The translations under genes were made by a program, and so were the position numbers. From contig JAGTJM010000026.1 in the NCBI GenBank assembly GCA_020747015.1, positions 372,001 to 436,000 of the forward strand: a stretch of DNA of 64,000 nucleotides, in the 5' to 3' direction. The notes beneath the pieces were generated by a model. It searched no databases and was not told where the DNA came from. It was given only the letters and a program-made list of their open reading frames with translations. Positions 35,273 through 45,349 of the stretch are shown here, piece by piece. This DNA is from Pyrenochaeta sp. MPI-SDFR-AT-0127 (lineage: Eukaryota; Ascomycota; Dothideomycetes; Pleosporales; Cucurbitariaceae). Position 1 is the stretch's first letter. Each line of letters begins with the position of its first letter.

Positions 35273-37147
35273 TTACGATTCATTATATGACTTTGGGGCT
35301 GTTGAGAGACTTGAGGCAGATGAAAAGCTCCCGAACTTCGACCCGGGTCTTTCATCCCTAACGTTCGTGTCGTCTTGCCTAGATTTATGGCTAAAATCTA
35401 TCATGAGAGGGTTCGGTCCTCTCCAATGCAAGTCTTGGTGTGTACTAACTGATTGAGTATGTTCTGTAGAATATACTACTTCTGATTGTCGAGACTCTGG
35501 CCTGTTGGGGAAAAGAGATTCCATTTCATTTGCTTTAAAGTCCTCATTGCTGGAGGGTTGGCGAGGCGGATCAGAGGGTCGGGGGTCGTCAACGAATGGT
35601 GAAATTTGGATCCTCTCAACCCCCCCAGATATGTCTTGGAGCAACGCAGAATCATTGACACCTGAAGCTCCACTATTCATTGATTGATGATTTGTTTCAT
35701 TGGAACTTGTCATAGGTGTTTCTTGGAGGATTGTTTGTGTTTGAGATAAACTATCAGCAGGGCATGTCTCATTTTGTGTTACTGGTTTCCATGACGAGAA
35801 CTTTTGGCCCTCGACAACGGATACTTCATCAGCCTGAATCTGTGATTCTTCAGCCTCAAAAAGAGCTGTGTGTGTGGAAATAGGTTCGTAATTAAAGTTT
35901 GCGTCGAAACTTAAGCCAAAATTCTGGGGATCTTGGCCGCGATAAGAGGCATCGTCTCCGCGCTGAGAAGATTCAGAACCTCCATCAATTTCGATCCCTC
36001 GACTGGTGTGGCATTTTCCTAGGGCCGGGTCGGAAAGATATGATTGTATTGGGTCGGCTGTGTCGGAAGGCCAGAAGTGTGTGACTCGATCGTTCCAGTC
36101 GTCGAAGTTGAGCTCCAGATCTCCAGGTGTATTGAAATTATGACCGAGGATATTCAAATACTGAGTCTTTTCGATCGCACTCTTCTTCAAACAATCTAGC
36201 AGCCAGTTTTTGATGCGGTTTTGTACAGGAAGATCGTCAGTGAAGGTGGAAGCACCACTAACTGAACGCGCACGAGCCGACGACATCACGGAAACATGAT
36301 CTTGTTCTTTGCGAAATGTGGGCTCCGAAAGATGCTGAACTCGCAATGTCTCCATACTCCACTCAGGCTTAAGCTCTGCCTTCAAATGCTGTAATTCCAC
36401 TTCGCAGTCGGTGATCTGTGAAAGTACTTCGCTGAAGAACTGTCCTGAGATATATTCATCATCTTCACTAATGGCCGAGCCGGTTTCTCTAGAAGTATCA
36501 CCTCGATCAAAGATATCGATGCTTCCAGCTTTGACTCTACGAAGACTGTTGAACTGTTTGAGAAGCCTGTCATGCCTTGCAGTTGCAACTTGATATTGGA
36601 TTGCCAACGAGGGAGGCATAGAATTTAAGTCACTCGCTGATTTCTTTTTCATGTTCTTCTTTGGCGCGAGAAGGGTTTCTAAGATCTCCTTTGAGATTAA
36701 CTGCTGAAGATCGTATTGATAAAGGTCATTCTCCAATTCCATTAGATTCCATTCTGATACGCCCAAATCCTGCTCGGATCGAAGATAATTGTCCTCGAGA
36801 TACCCCAGCTTGTTGCGTTCCTCCTCAGCCGCGGAATAGGCACTAGCAAGGTCTGCTGGTATCGAGATATCAGGTCCATTGTAGAGCTTTCGAAAAGCGT
36901 TCATTAACTCAGCCTCGGCATCTCCAGCTCGGATAAGTTGCTCTCGAATCCGTTTTCTATTGCTCAAGGCAATTTCTCGGTCAACGAGCACACGTTCTCG
37001 TATCCCAGCTAATTCCTCTTGTTGGGACGATAATGCTTCCAGCGTTCTTTGTATCTGTCTGAGAATGTGATGGTGCTGATGGACATCACCTGTTGTTGTT
37101 GAGGTTCTGCCTTTAAGCATATCTTCATGGAACCCCGATCCGGACAT
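35273..37147 (-). CDS. Coiled-coil protein CC3 (624 aa, or 871 aa fused with D), pair 3
   Basis: A single frame from ATG 37147. The N-terminal third is coiled coil (about residues 25-165: ILRQIQRTLEALSSQQEELAGIRERV, LGYLEDNYLRSEQDLGVSEWNL), matching the LG..E..Y...E..W pattern of CC1 and CC4. The conserved block lies at about 300-355 (RIKNWLLDCLKKSAIEKTQYL...WNDRVTHFWPSD). The rest is Ser/Gln-rich. The stop codon TAA is embedded in a perfect 5' splice site (GAATC-GTAAGT). Splicing to 35159 removes 117 nt and extends the protein into DUF6590 domain D in frame. It is divergent from DUF6590 gene E across 745 nt, so this locus has one coiled-coil gene and two DUF6590 domains. Confidence 0.78.
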   Translation of the reverse strand: MSGSGFHEDMLKGRTSTTTGDVHQHHHILRQIQRTLEALSSQQEELAGIRERVLVDREIALSNRKRIREQLIRAGDAEAELMNAFRKLYNGPDISIPADLASAYSAAEEERNKLGYLEDNYLRSEQDLGVSEWNLMELENDLYQYDLQQLISKEILETLLAPKKNMKKKSASDLNSMPPSLAIQYQVATARHDRLLKQFNSLRRVKAGSIDIFDRGDTSRETGSAISEDDEYISGQFFSEVLSQITDCEVELQHLKAELKPEWSMETLRVQHLSEPTFRKEQDHVSVMSSARARSVSGASTFTDDLPVQNRIKNWLLDCLKKSAIEKTQYLNILGHNFNTPGDLELNFDDWNDRVTHFWPSDTADPIQSYLSDPALGKCHTSRGIEIDGGSESSQRGDDASYRGQDPQNFGLSFDANFNYEPISTHTALFEAEESQIQADEVSVVEGQKFSSWKPVTQNETCPADSLSQTQTILQETPMTSSNETNHQSMNSGASGVNDSALLQDISGGVERIQISPFVDDPRPSDPPRQPSSNEDFKANEMESLFPNRPESRQSEVVYSTEHTQSVSTHQDLHWRGPNPLMIDFSHKSRQDDTNVRDERPGSKFGSFSSASSLSTAPKSYNES

Positions 37148-37892
37148 CGCAATCTGAGCAGCCCTTCTGGTTCACCTGATATCTTTGCTCTGATGCAAGT
37201 CTGTCGAAAAGCGGCCGAGGATTCCTGGCCAGAAGGTGAAGTCTCAACCATATGAAAGACTGGGAGAGATCAAAGTGGCCACAATTACTGTATTGTAGAT
37301 ACAAGATAAATGACTATGGTCCTATTCTCTTGTATACGTGTGAAGGCTTGAGAGGCTCTGGGTGAGGAGTGTGCTGTAATCCAGTTTGGGTTGGGGTGTG
37401 ACGATGGAGTGATCCGTGCATAGAAAGGCTGATTGTGCAGAGCAGGCGGAACGCTAGAGGGAGCAGCCATGCCTTGATACATATGCAGCTACAGGACATG
37501 GCAGGCAAAGCAAATAAGATGACGGCAGGCAATGCCGCTGGGACACCATAGGTGCGCCACTCCTAGCGCCATTAGAACCGAGAGTACGGATCAATGGGAC
37601 AAAACGGAGCCCGCTGCTTGTTTCATTTCGGATAGCGGCTTGGCGCATTCCAATCAACAATCTGACAGTGCAACATTCCCTGTCAAAGTGTCATGCGTTG
37701 TGCATTTCGTTGCGACTGTATTGATCGCCTGTGCATTTGCAGGTAGAGTGAAGAGGGAGAGTAACGGCACATTCTAATCCGCTTCACACCCTCCTATACG
37801 GCCGCCGCTTGGCATTTTGCAGAGCCGCTTCCTAGCTGAAACATAAAGAGGTGCGGATCTAAAGCTGCAATGGAGCCCATCATCGACATCTT
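37148..37892. promoter_or_regulatory. Bidirectional intergenic region of pair 3
   Basis: About 745 nt between CC3 and DUF6590 gene E, the longest of the five divergent gaps. No defined site is recognised. Confidence 0.4.
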
Positions 37893-39160
37893 ATGCGCCG
37901 TAGCGCGATGGCCTCCTATCCCATGCTCCAGTTCACAAAATGGGAATGGAGTGCAGCTCATCGAGATTACTACTGTTTTGGGCGTTATCCAAACGGAGAA
38001 TACGTGAGGGATGCTTCCGGTACAGTGCCCGAGCTTTGTGTGATCATGTTTCCCATTGTCTGCTGTAGGCTGACTTGCCATCAGGTCAAGATGTGTATTA
38101 CTGGGCCTCACAGCACCAACAACTCTCGCAGCCACAATTAACCCAAACCGTGGCTAATGTTGTATCTCCTCCAAATCCCATTGGAGCAACTCCAGCGTAT
38201 GTGAGAACTATTGTGCTATATTAGATCAGAAAAGCTAACGTCAGCCAAGTGATCCAAGGCGGGATTCCGTCGTTCAAGTACCAGACATGGCGCCAGCGGG
38301 TGAGGGATCGGCAATATATTAACGGTATTCAATACTAATATGTTCTAGCTCCCGCCGACGTAGGAGACTCGCTTCATCTACGGGGTACGCCAGGCACTGG
38401 CTGGTATGAGACTCTGGATAATAGTACGTTTGGCTTTTCTTGCATTGACGTTGGATCATATTCGCTCATGTAATCAGGCTATTGCGTACGAACAAGCAGA
38501 GAGGCTCATCAATTTTTTGTTACGGGACGAGTATTTGCAATGTTGTGGGCCGAACCGGCGGGTGAAACTATTCAGGCGCGTAATCCCACAGAGAACAGTC
38601 AGGTTACCGTGCATCCGAATCCGGCAATCACAACAGGCAGATACGGACAGCCCATATATTCGCAGATTCGACGCTTTGTGATTGTCAAGGTGAATCGGAA
38701 GCAGTACTTTGTTTATGCTTGGTAAACTTAACAGTCCTGGCAATGAAAGTAGCTAATATTAAGCAGCCCTATTACTACATATGGAAACCGGGGCGTCCTA
38801 AAACCTGGCTGTAATGCCTCCGAGCATGTTATGGTGTATCGAAATGGAACACGACCCGAATTGATACCAGGGGAGCGTGAACGAGGAATGACTAAAGACC
38901 CAATTGCGATCAACATCGAGGACGCTCAAGAGGAAATGCACCCCGCTTCGAGGCTTCGACTTGGCAAAATTACCTCGATTGAATGGAATGTCAAAGTGCG
39001 CAATATCGGCATGGTCATACCAGAACACAGGTCAAGGCTCATGGCGTATTACCGTGCAGAACAAAACAACGGCTTCGACAACGACAACGATGACGATACA
39101 AATTATCAGGGCCCGCAGTATCCTGGACCTTACGCGACACAGAACACATACCAATACTAA
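37893..39160 (+). CDS. DUF6590-like protein E (336 aa), pair 3
   Basis: Six exons in phase: 37893-38019, 38085-38200, 38245-38299, 38349-38423, 38478-38721 and 38767-39160. A second ATG at 37908 could also serve. The aromatic motif is clear (FTKWEWSAAHRDYYCFGR...GQDVYYW). A short linker leads to the DUF6590-like domain (about 122-305): LDNSYCVR, HQFFVTGRVFAMLWAEPAGE, QIRRFVIVKVN, YACPITTYGNRGVLKPG, EHVMVYRNG, SRLRLGKITSIEWNVKVRNIGMV. The C-terminal tail is short, with an Asp/Asn run and Tyr/Gln. Most intron positions match those of the other copies. Function unknown. Confidence 0.8.
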
Positions 39161-42100
39161 CAATTCCAGTGGGGACCTGCATCATATGCGGACTTGCCAC
39201 CAGGTTATTATATACGTTATACCTTCGCTACATCAACTAAATTGGCCCAACATGATATATGCTATGTAAGCTTTTCATCAGTAACTTACGAAACCACAAG
39301 TTTATTGTTATTGGAACAGTTAGCTCCGGGTGGTTATGGGACATTCCTTGGGCAATTTTCTTTTCTCTACGTGTCGGTATTTGGATGAGCAATACATACG
39401 TTACTTCTCTGCTAGCTATAGGCTATCGTCTTTCATATTGCAATAAGTTGCCACTGTATCAGGCTTGATCACAACAAACTTTTCATGCACTAATCCTGTA
39501 CAATTCGTTACGGTACCGCAAATGGAATAGCTTCATGATTCATCATCTGTGTAGGTCTAATATATTTGTGGAGTTGGGCTTCATGTTGGTGCAGCGATAT
39601 AAAAACAGCAAAGGGAACAAACTTTCATCTTACATAGATACCCTTTCAAACGAAGGTGTGAGATATTTTGCACACAGAGATCAATGAGCAATTATGCATC
39701 CCGTGAAAATGCAGAGTCACTTCACCAGTGACGCATCTGAAAATACTCAACAAGGGACATGTCAAAGAAAACGGGTTCTAGGGTAGAGAACAATGGCGAG
39801 AGTGCGCATTGGATTCAGCAGTGAAATATCGTTCACGAACTGTTTCCTATAGTGGATTCTCATCGCAGCCCAGTCCCAATAAGTTGAAATTTTGTGCACT
39901 ACAAGTATTGAGACCAGAAGACTACACAACGTCACTCAAACATAAAACAAGTGATTTCTCGTCTTCGCTAGTCTCATCTATGTTTTGGCTCGCATTAAAT
40001 GTAATCAAAACTGGTAGTTGATCTGAACTTGCGGCAAGTCGCTCAAGGCGAAACCACCGCTGCCCCATTTGGCGATAGAAATCTTGTGGTAACCAATAGA
40101 ATAGGGAGGTTTTGATAGAATATTTCACGATTGATACAGGTTCGGTAAGTAGGTGTAGTGCGCTAATGGAATTCAGTAGACCGGGTTTGTGTTCGTGTCC
40201 CTGGTGCCGTAGCATGTAGGACATCGTCGATGGGTCACCTCTCGCGTTTGACGCATCTGTTGTGGGACGATATACTGCAGGGCTGAGCGGCTAAATCCTC
40301 AAGACTTACCAGCAGTGCAGAATGATTGTATGTATGCCATGCGCCAGTATTTGATATTCAACAGAGCAACGAGAGCTGTATGAAAGATCACTGCCTTCCC
40401 TGCAGCAAGCTTCTCTCGCAGGAAGGCAAATTAGATCAGCAAATGATGCCTTCGCAGTTCCGGCTGGCGATCATGCCGGCTTCATCAATAGCCTGAGGGT
40501 GCTAGACAGGATTTCACCCCTTGTACTCAATCATGACATAGTTCAAAACGATAGCTCGAAAACAGGCAAAGCGTGCCAAGTCGTACAGGCTTAGCTAACC
40601 AATCAGCGCATTGTTGGGGGAGGCAATTGGGGCGCTGCCTCACATGGTACAGGGCACTGTGACTGAGCCCTTGGACCAATCCTCCCATCAGCACATCATC
40701 CTTTCTCTTGCAAGCCGCATCTTCGGCTGTGACGGTAACTGTCAGCATCCGTGATGGGTATTACGGGTTGGTACGGACCGTTAGCAGGGATAAAGCGCCA
40801 GGTACCGGACGGGCCTTTACCCGCCGCGTGGTGAGTGGGGCCGAAAATCAGACAATTTTCTGCCTCACAAGATTCAGGCAGAAAATGATCGACAGAGCTA
40901 TGGTTAGCGCAAAGTGTATGGCCATGCTTCAGAGTAAGGCTGCCGAACATGTGTTCACACCTAAACTCCGGGGAAAGTAAATCCGAAAATCGTCGGCAGC
41001 GGTGTGTCACAGGGGTGAGTCAACGGCTGCAGTCTGACATAGGTGCAGATTTGAATGCGGAACGCGCGCTCCATTCTCACAAGTCACGCCGTAGCAGGGA
41101 CGCATGTCGGGCATCAAGCTCTGCCTTGGATTCCCTGTTATCCACTAATAGTGAGGCATACACTACCGGTAAATCCTTCATTGCCCATTCGTGGCTCTTC
41201 GCGGACTGGGGGACCATAACCGCTGACAGTGACTCTCAGCCTTGAAACGTAGGAGATGTGTCAGTGTGGCAGTGCTAACAAGCATAGGCCCTCGCCGCAA
41301 GCCATACGTCTGGCAATGAGACCTTGCTATCTTTGCCTGCTTCAAGCCAATTGCTTGCATTTGGCGCAAAAGGCGACACAGTGCAACGTCTGATACGTAG
41401 GCTATAGGACATTGCGAATGAGAGGTTACATATGCCAGCATAGTTGATGACACATGGCTCGGATCATATGGATGGCGCAGATTCAGAAATGACTATTACG
41501 CTTACACGAGGTACGAACAAGGCGAACGTCCGAGTGGGCAAGACCGACGCGTCCGGAAGCGCGAGGAACGGATCTAGATTACACTCCGACGATTGTTCAT
41601 GTGCGGCTCGGACGATGCCCCGAACTTGGCTTGTTGCAATCTGCCATGATCGAATCGTAGCATCGGTCGATTGTCGCCGATGTTGTCGCCCCACATTGCA
41701 CAACTCTAGCAAGCAGTGCCTTCATACTTGATCTACAGGGCGGCTAATGGGCACGGAAGCCTATTCTCTCGATTCAAGGCGTGCGCCGCTCGACAATCAT
41801 GCCGACTTACTTGTATGCCAAGACTATAGACAAACGATTTCAGCTGAAGACAAATCACAGCGTTAGGCAGACACATCACATCACGACTCAGACCTTTGGG
41901 AATGATTAGTATGATGCGAAAGATGAGAGCCATTTAGCACTGCGAATGGCGTGTAGAACTAAAAAGAATACTTGAAACAGGTGACTCTGAAAGGAGGCAA
42001 CAAAGTCATTTGAAAACTTCCATTGGCCTTAAATGAAAATACAAGAACACCAAAAGCTGACAACATACCCTTGAATGTCCCTCTTCGGACCGACTGCTTC

Positions 42101-42665
42101 TCATTATCGTCGATCCCAGATGTGAGATGGTGGATCCTTGCTCTAGACTGGCGACCGTGGACTCCGGTCGGACATTCAGGATGGAATGTGTCTGAGCTAG
42201 GCGGCCGCCGTCAGCCAAAGCCCTGGGGTCCTAAAACGGCAAAGGACGTGGCGGGACCAAAGGGCGTTAATGGTAAGGAAGAAGGCTGTTCAAGATCCGG
42301 CCAAGTCCGCTGGTGGGCACAGCAAGGATTGCAAATTCCAAGTCGCTATAGCCATAGAGTAACACCGGAGTAAGAGTGAAGAATCCTCCAAGAAAAAGGG
42401 TGTTACGTGTGCCCCAAATGTATAGAACGATGCCCATATTTGGATTAAAAACTTGGTCAAACTGGAAGTGGTAGTCCAATGGTAAATATATGACTTGAAC
42501 GGAAGGTAGGTCTGAAAAGCAACAGGAGTCCAATTGCAGCACCTTAGGAAACCTCAAAACAATTCAAAAGTCCGATGCATGTATCTAAACCTGGAAAGTG
42601 TCGCTAAAATGCCTCCGAAAAAAAAAGATTCAGCAAGGAATACCGTATTAATGATTTTATACAAG
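39161..42665. other. Intergenic, no gene supported
   Basis: A 3.5-kb convergent stretch, similar in length to the other inter-module gaps. Frames near 40.5-41.7 kb on both strands have no recognisable feature. Confidence 0.5.
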
Positions 42666-44843
42666 CTAGTCGTACACATCCTCTGGAATAAAATCTGAAA
42701 ATTTAGTAGGTCCCGGAAGTCGCAACTCCGAATTTGACATGGATATGAATGGAAAATACTCAAACCGGTGGGCGTTGGGGCAGAACGGTTGTTTAGAAAA
42801 AGGGGTTAGTCGTAGAAGTGGGAAAGCCCAAGGGACTGCACTGTTAATCCATAGGAATGGCGCAACAAGACATTGACCGTCGCATTCGGATCCTGGAGGA
42901 CATGGTCTCGCATTCGATTCACTCAGCAGTTCCTTCGATAAGGTCATTGGGGTTGAACTTTCAGTACTACCATGCTGCCGTGGTGTCATAACTGAAAGGC
43001 TACGGTCACTGTCTGGTGTCCGGGGCCTTGCAGTGGAAGGAAGCAGTTGTTCAACTTCACTAAATGGTTGTTGCTGTCTTGAGGCGCTTCCCAAACTAGG
43101 CAATACAGCTGGGACTGCGACCGGGACACTGTCCACGGGGGGCACCGGGTTTGATCTTATCCTAGTTGTAAGCTGCCCACGGCGAATTGTGCCATCCTGT
43201 TCTGACGAGGTGCAAGAGCTGTGATCTGCTTCGGCAGTATTGGACACGGCGCCCATACCAGAAGACGCCAGAGTCATTACTGTAAGAGCTGTCGAGATAG
43301 TACTTGGAGGACTTGGAGGAGAAGCCATGAATGTGACTTGTTTCGGTACATCATCGATGAGATCTTCAGGCTCGAGTGTAGCAGGAATATCAAAGACTTC
43401 TAGGGCATTGGTTACCCCATCTTCTAGCAGAAAAGGGGTTGGAGAAAGGGCTGGAGGTCCCAATGTGTCGTCAAGGTTTTCGGTATCCGGTATCGCGAAC
43501 AATTTCCTCATTGTGGTAGCGGAAACTGGCTCACTCATTGCGCCAAATGACACTGTGGTGTCGCCCGTATGAAAGACATTATCTTCGGAGTTTTCCGAGT
43601 TCCAGGTCTGTGTGACGAGTTTCCACCAGTCATCATCACTGTAGTCATTCTTGGAGACCAAGCTTTTCAATCGGCCTTTTTCAAGCGTTGAGCATATCAC
43701 AATGTCTAGCAGCCATGTATCAATTCGTCGGCATGTATCCGACCACTTCACAGATGCGTGGCTACGAGGGTCGTCATCATGTCGCTGGGACACGGGTCGG
43801 GTGCTATGCTCAGCAGCCAGAAAAGGCGGAGACTGGAAGGGTATCGAGTTCGGGAGATAGTCAGGCGGGAGTGGCGGCGCGACTGGCTGCTGTGGCCACT
43901 GCATCGAATGGGAGCTCTCCGAGTTTTCTACCAATTCAGGGGGCTGAAAGGAAGCTGGAGGGGATATTCGTCCCAGTTCAGGAGCAGGGCTATTCGAGTC
44001 GTCTGCGAAGCTGAATGCGAAGCCTGACATATCTGCTTCGTTCGGGCCCCGCATTGGGGCTGGATTTGGCGAAAGGGCAGACCTGGATAACCCATTGACA
44101 AATGCGTTCTCTTTCTCTGTGTACCTCCATTCTTCTAAATTATATTTGTCTTCAGCTTCTTCATACTCAACCTCCTGCACACCAAGATCATCTCTTGCAT
44201 TATCTGCATCTGACAAAGCAGTCTGAATATGATCTGGAAGATGGATAGCCTGTTCGAGTAGATATCTCTTTACAAGGTCGAAGGCTGCACCGGCTTGCGT
44301 CGTTGCCACTTGCCGAGTTTCTCGAAGCTTCTTGCGTTTGGTTCGAAGCCTGAATCGCGACCCAACTACATCATCTCGAGCATCTCGAAGGTCTTCCTTT
44401 TCATCCTCGATGCGCTCAAGAAGCTCTTCATAGCGATCCTTCTTCACAACTTGTCTTTCACCATCAGGCATTAGAAGGTGAAGTGGTGCAAGAGTATTGG
44501 CTAATTGGGGCGGATGTGTCAACTGCGTGTCCTTGGTGCTGATGGGGGGCGGTGTGGCTGGATCATAGGCACGTGTATTGGATAGAAGTATGCCATTGGG
44601 TCCCAGGTGCGACTCTTTGACGTTGAAGACAGTACCAAAGAACTCTGAGGGCACATTGAGAGGTTGTGCTTTGGGCAATGGTGTATACAGAGGTCCCGTA
44701 TCGTATTGCCACGCTTCTGTATCTTGCATTAGCTTCGAGTTGAACATCTGGGGAAACAGGATCGGATGCGTACCTGACGGCGACAACTCTTGCGTCTTTT
44801 CAGAGCCAGATGAGGTATGCGTCTGGGTAAGCACAGGTGACAT
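42666..44843 (-). CDS. Pro/Ser-rich coiled-coil protein CC4 (725 aa), pair 4
   Basis: A single frame from ATG 44843. A Pro/Thr-rich N-terminal segment (about 1-120) precedes coiled coil at about 130-250 (RYEELLERIEDEKEDLRDAR, VVGSRFRLRTKRKKLRETR, DLGVQEVEYEEAEDKYNLEEW). That region is clearly related to CC1 residue by residue, including GSRFRLR and the LG..E.EY.EAE....EW pattern. The conserved block at about 365-425 reads RRIDTWLLDIVICSTLEKGRLK...DDDWWKLVTQTWNSE and is followed by FHTGDTTVS (CC1 has FHTGDSTLS). The long C-terminal part is low-complexity and ends LPGPTKFSDF, like CC1. It is divergent from DUF6590 gene F. Function unknown. Confidence 0.8.
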   Translation of the reverse strand: MSPVLTQTHTSSGSEKTQELSPSGTHPILFPQMFNSKLMQDTEAWQYDTGPLYTPLPKAQPLNVPSEFFGTVFNVKESHLGPNGILLSNTRAYDPATPPPISTKDTQLTHPPQLANTLAPLHLLMPDGERQVVKKDRYEELLERIEDEKEDLRDARDDVVGSRFRLRTKRKKLRETRQVATTQAGAAFDLVKRYLLEQAIHLPDHIQTALSDADNARDDLGVQEVEYEEAEDKYNLEEWRYTEKENAFVNGLSRSALSPNPAPMRGPNEADMSGFAFSFADDSNSPAPELGRISPPASFQPPELVENSESSHSMQWPQQPVAPPLPPDYLPNSIPFQSPPFLAAEHSTRPVSQRHDDDPRSHASVKWSDTCRRIDTWLLDIVICSTLEKGRLKSLVSKNDYSDDDWWKLVTQTWNSENSEDNVFHTGDTTVSFGAMSEPVSATTMRKLFAIPDTENLDDTLGPPALSPTPFLLEDGVTNALEVFDIPATLEPEDLIDDVPKQVTFMASPPSPPSTISTALTVMTLASSGMGAVSNTAEADHSSCTSSEQDGTIRRGQLTTRIRSNPVPPVDSVPVAVPAVLPSLGSASRQQQPFSEVEQLLPSTARPRTPDSDRSLSVMTPRQHGSTESSTPMTLSKELLSESNARPCPPGSECDGQCLVAPFLWINSAVPWAFPLLRLTPFSKQPFCPNAHRFEYFPFISMSNSELRLPGPTKFSDFIPEDVYD

Positions 44844-45349
44844 GGATCGCTGTTGTTCATATTCGAGGTACTAAAGGCTGTAAGAAGTCGTCAGAATGCG
44901 AGAGCGCGTCGAGCGACGGGATGACGATAATTAAAGTGATTTGCCGGAGTTGCCCCTGTGACACGAGCAAACCTTGTGTGCAAGCACCAATACGCGCACA
45001 GGGCGCTATTCTGTTTGATTGACAAATGCAAAAGCGGCGTTCACATTCCAAGCCACGCGTAGACAAAGAGAGTCTAGAAGCGCGGGTGAGCCCATGTCCT
45101 CAGCCTGGGGTGCACTAATGCTGCGGCTTCCCCGCCAACGACAACCACATCGCCAGAGCATGTGAACGATTCCTAAACGACTGCATAGACTGCACGCATG
45201 CGCTGTCCTGCAATACAGTGCAGAGCCGCAATACTGTCCACTAATAACAATACTTAATACCTGGGTGCGCCCGGTTGACGTGGCAATGTCCGCTCGTGGC
45301 CGCCTGCGTAGCGTTTCAGGGCGTGTTGGACGGAACGTGCCCTGTGACA
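44844..45349. promoter_or_regulatory. Bidirectional intergenic region of pair 4
   Basis: About 506 nt between the starts of CC4 and DUF6590 gene F. No defined site is recognised. Confidence 0.4.
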
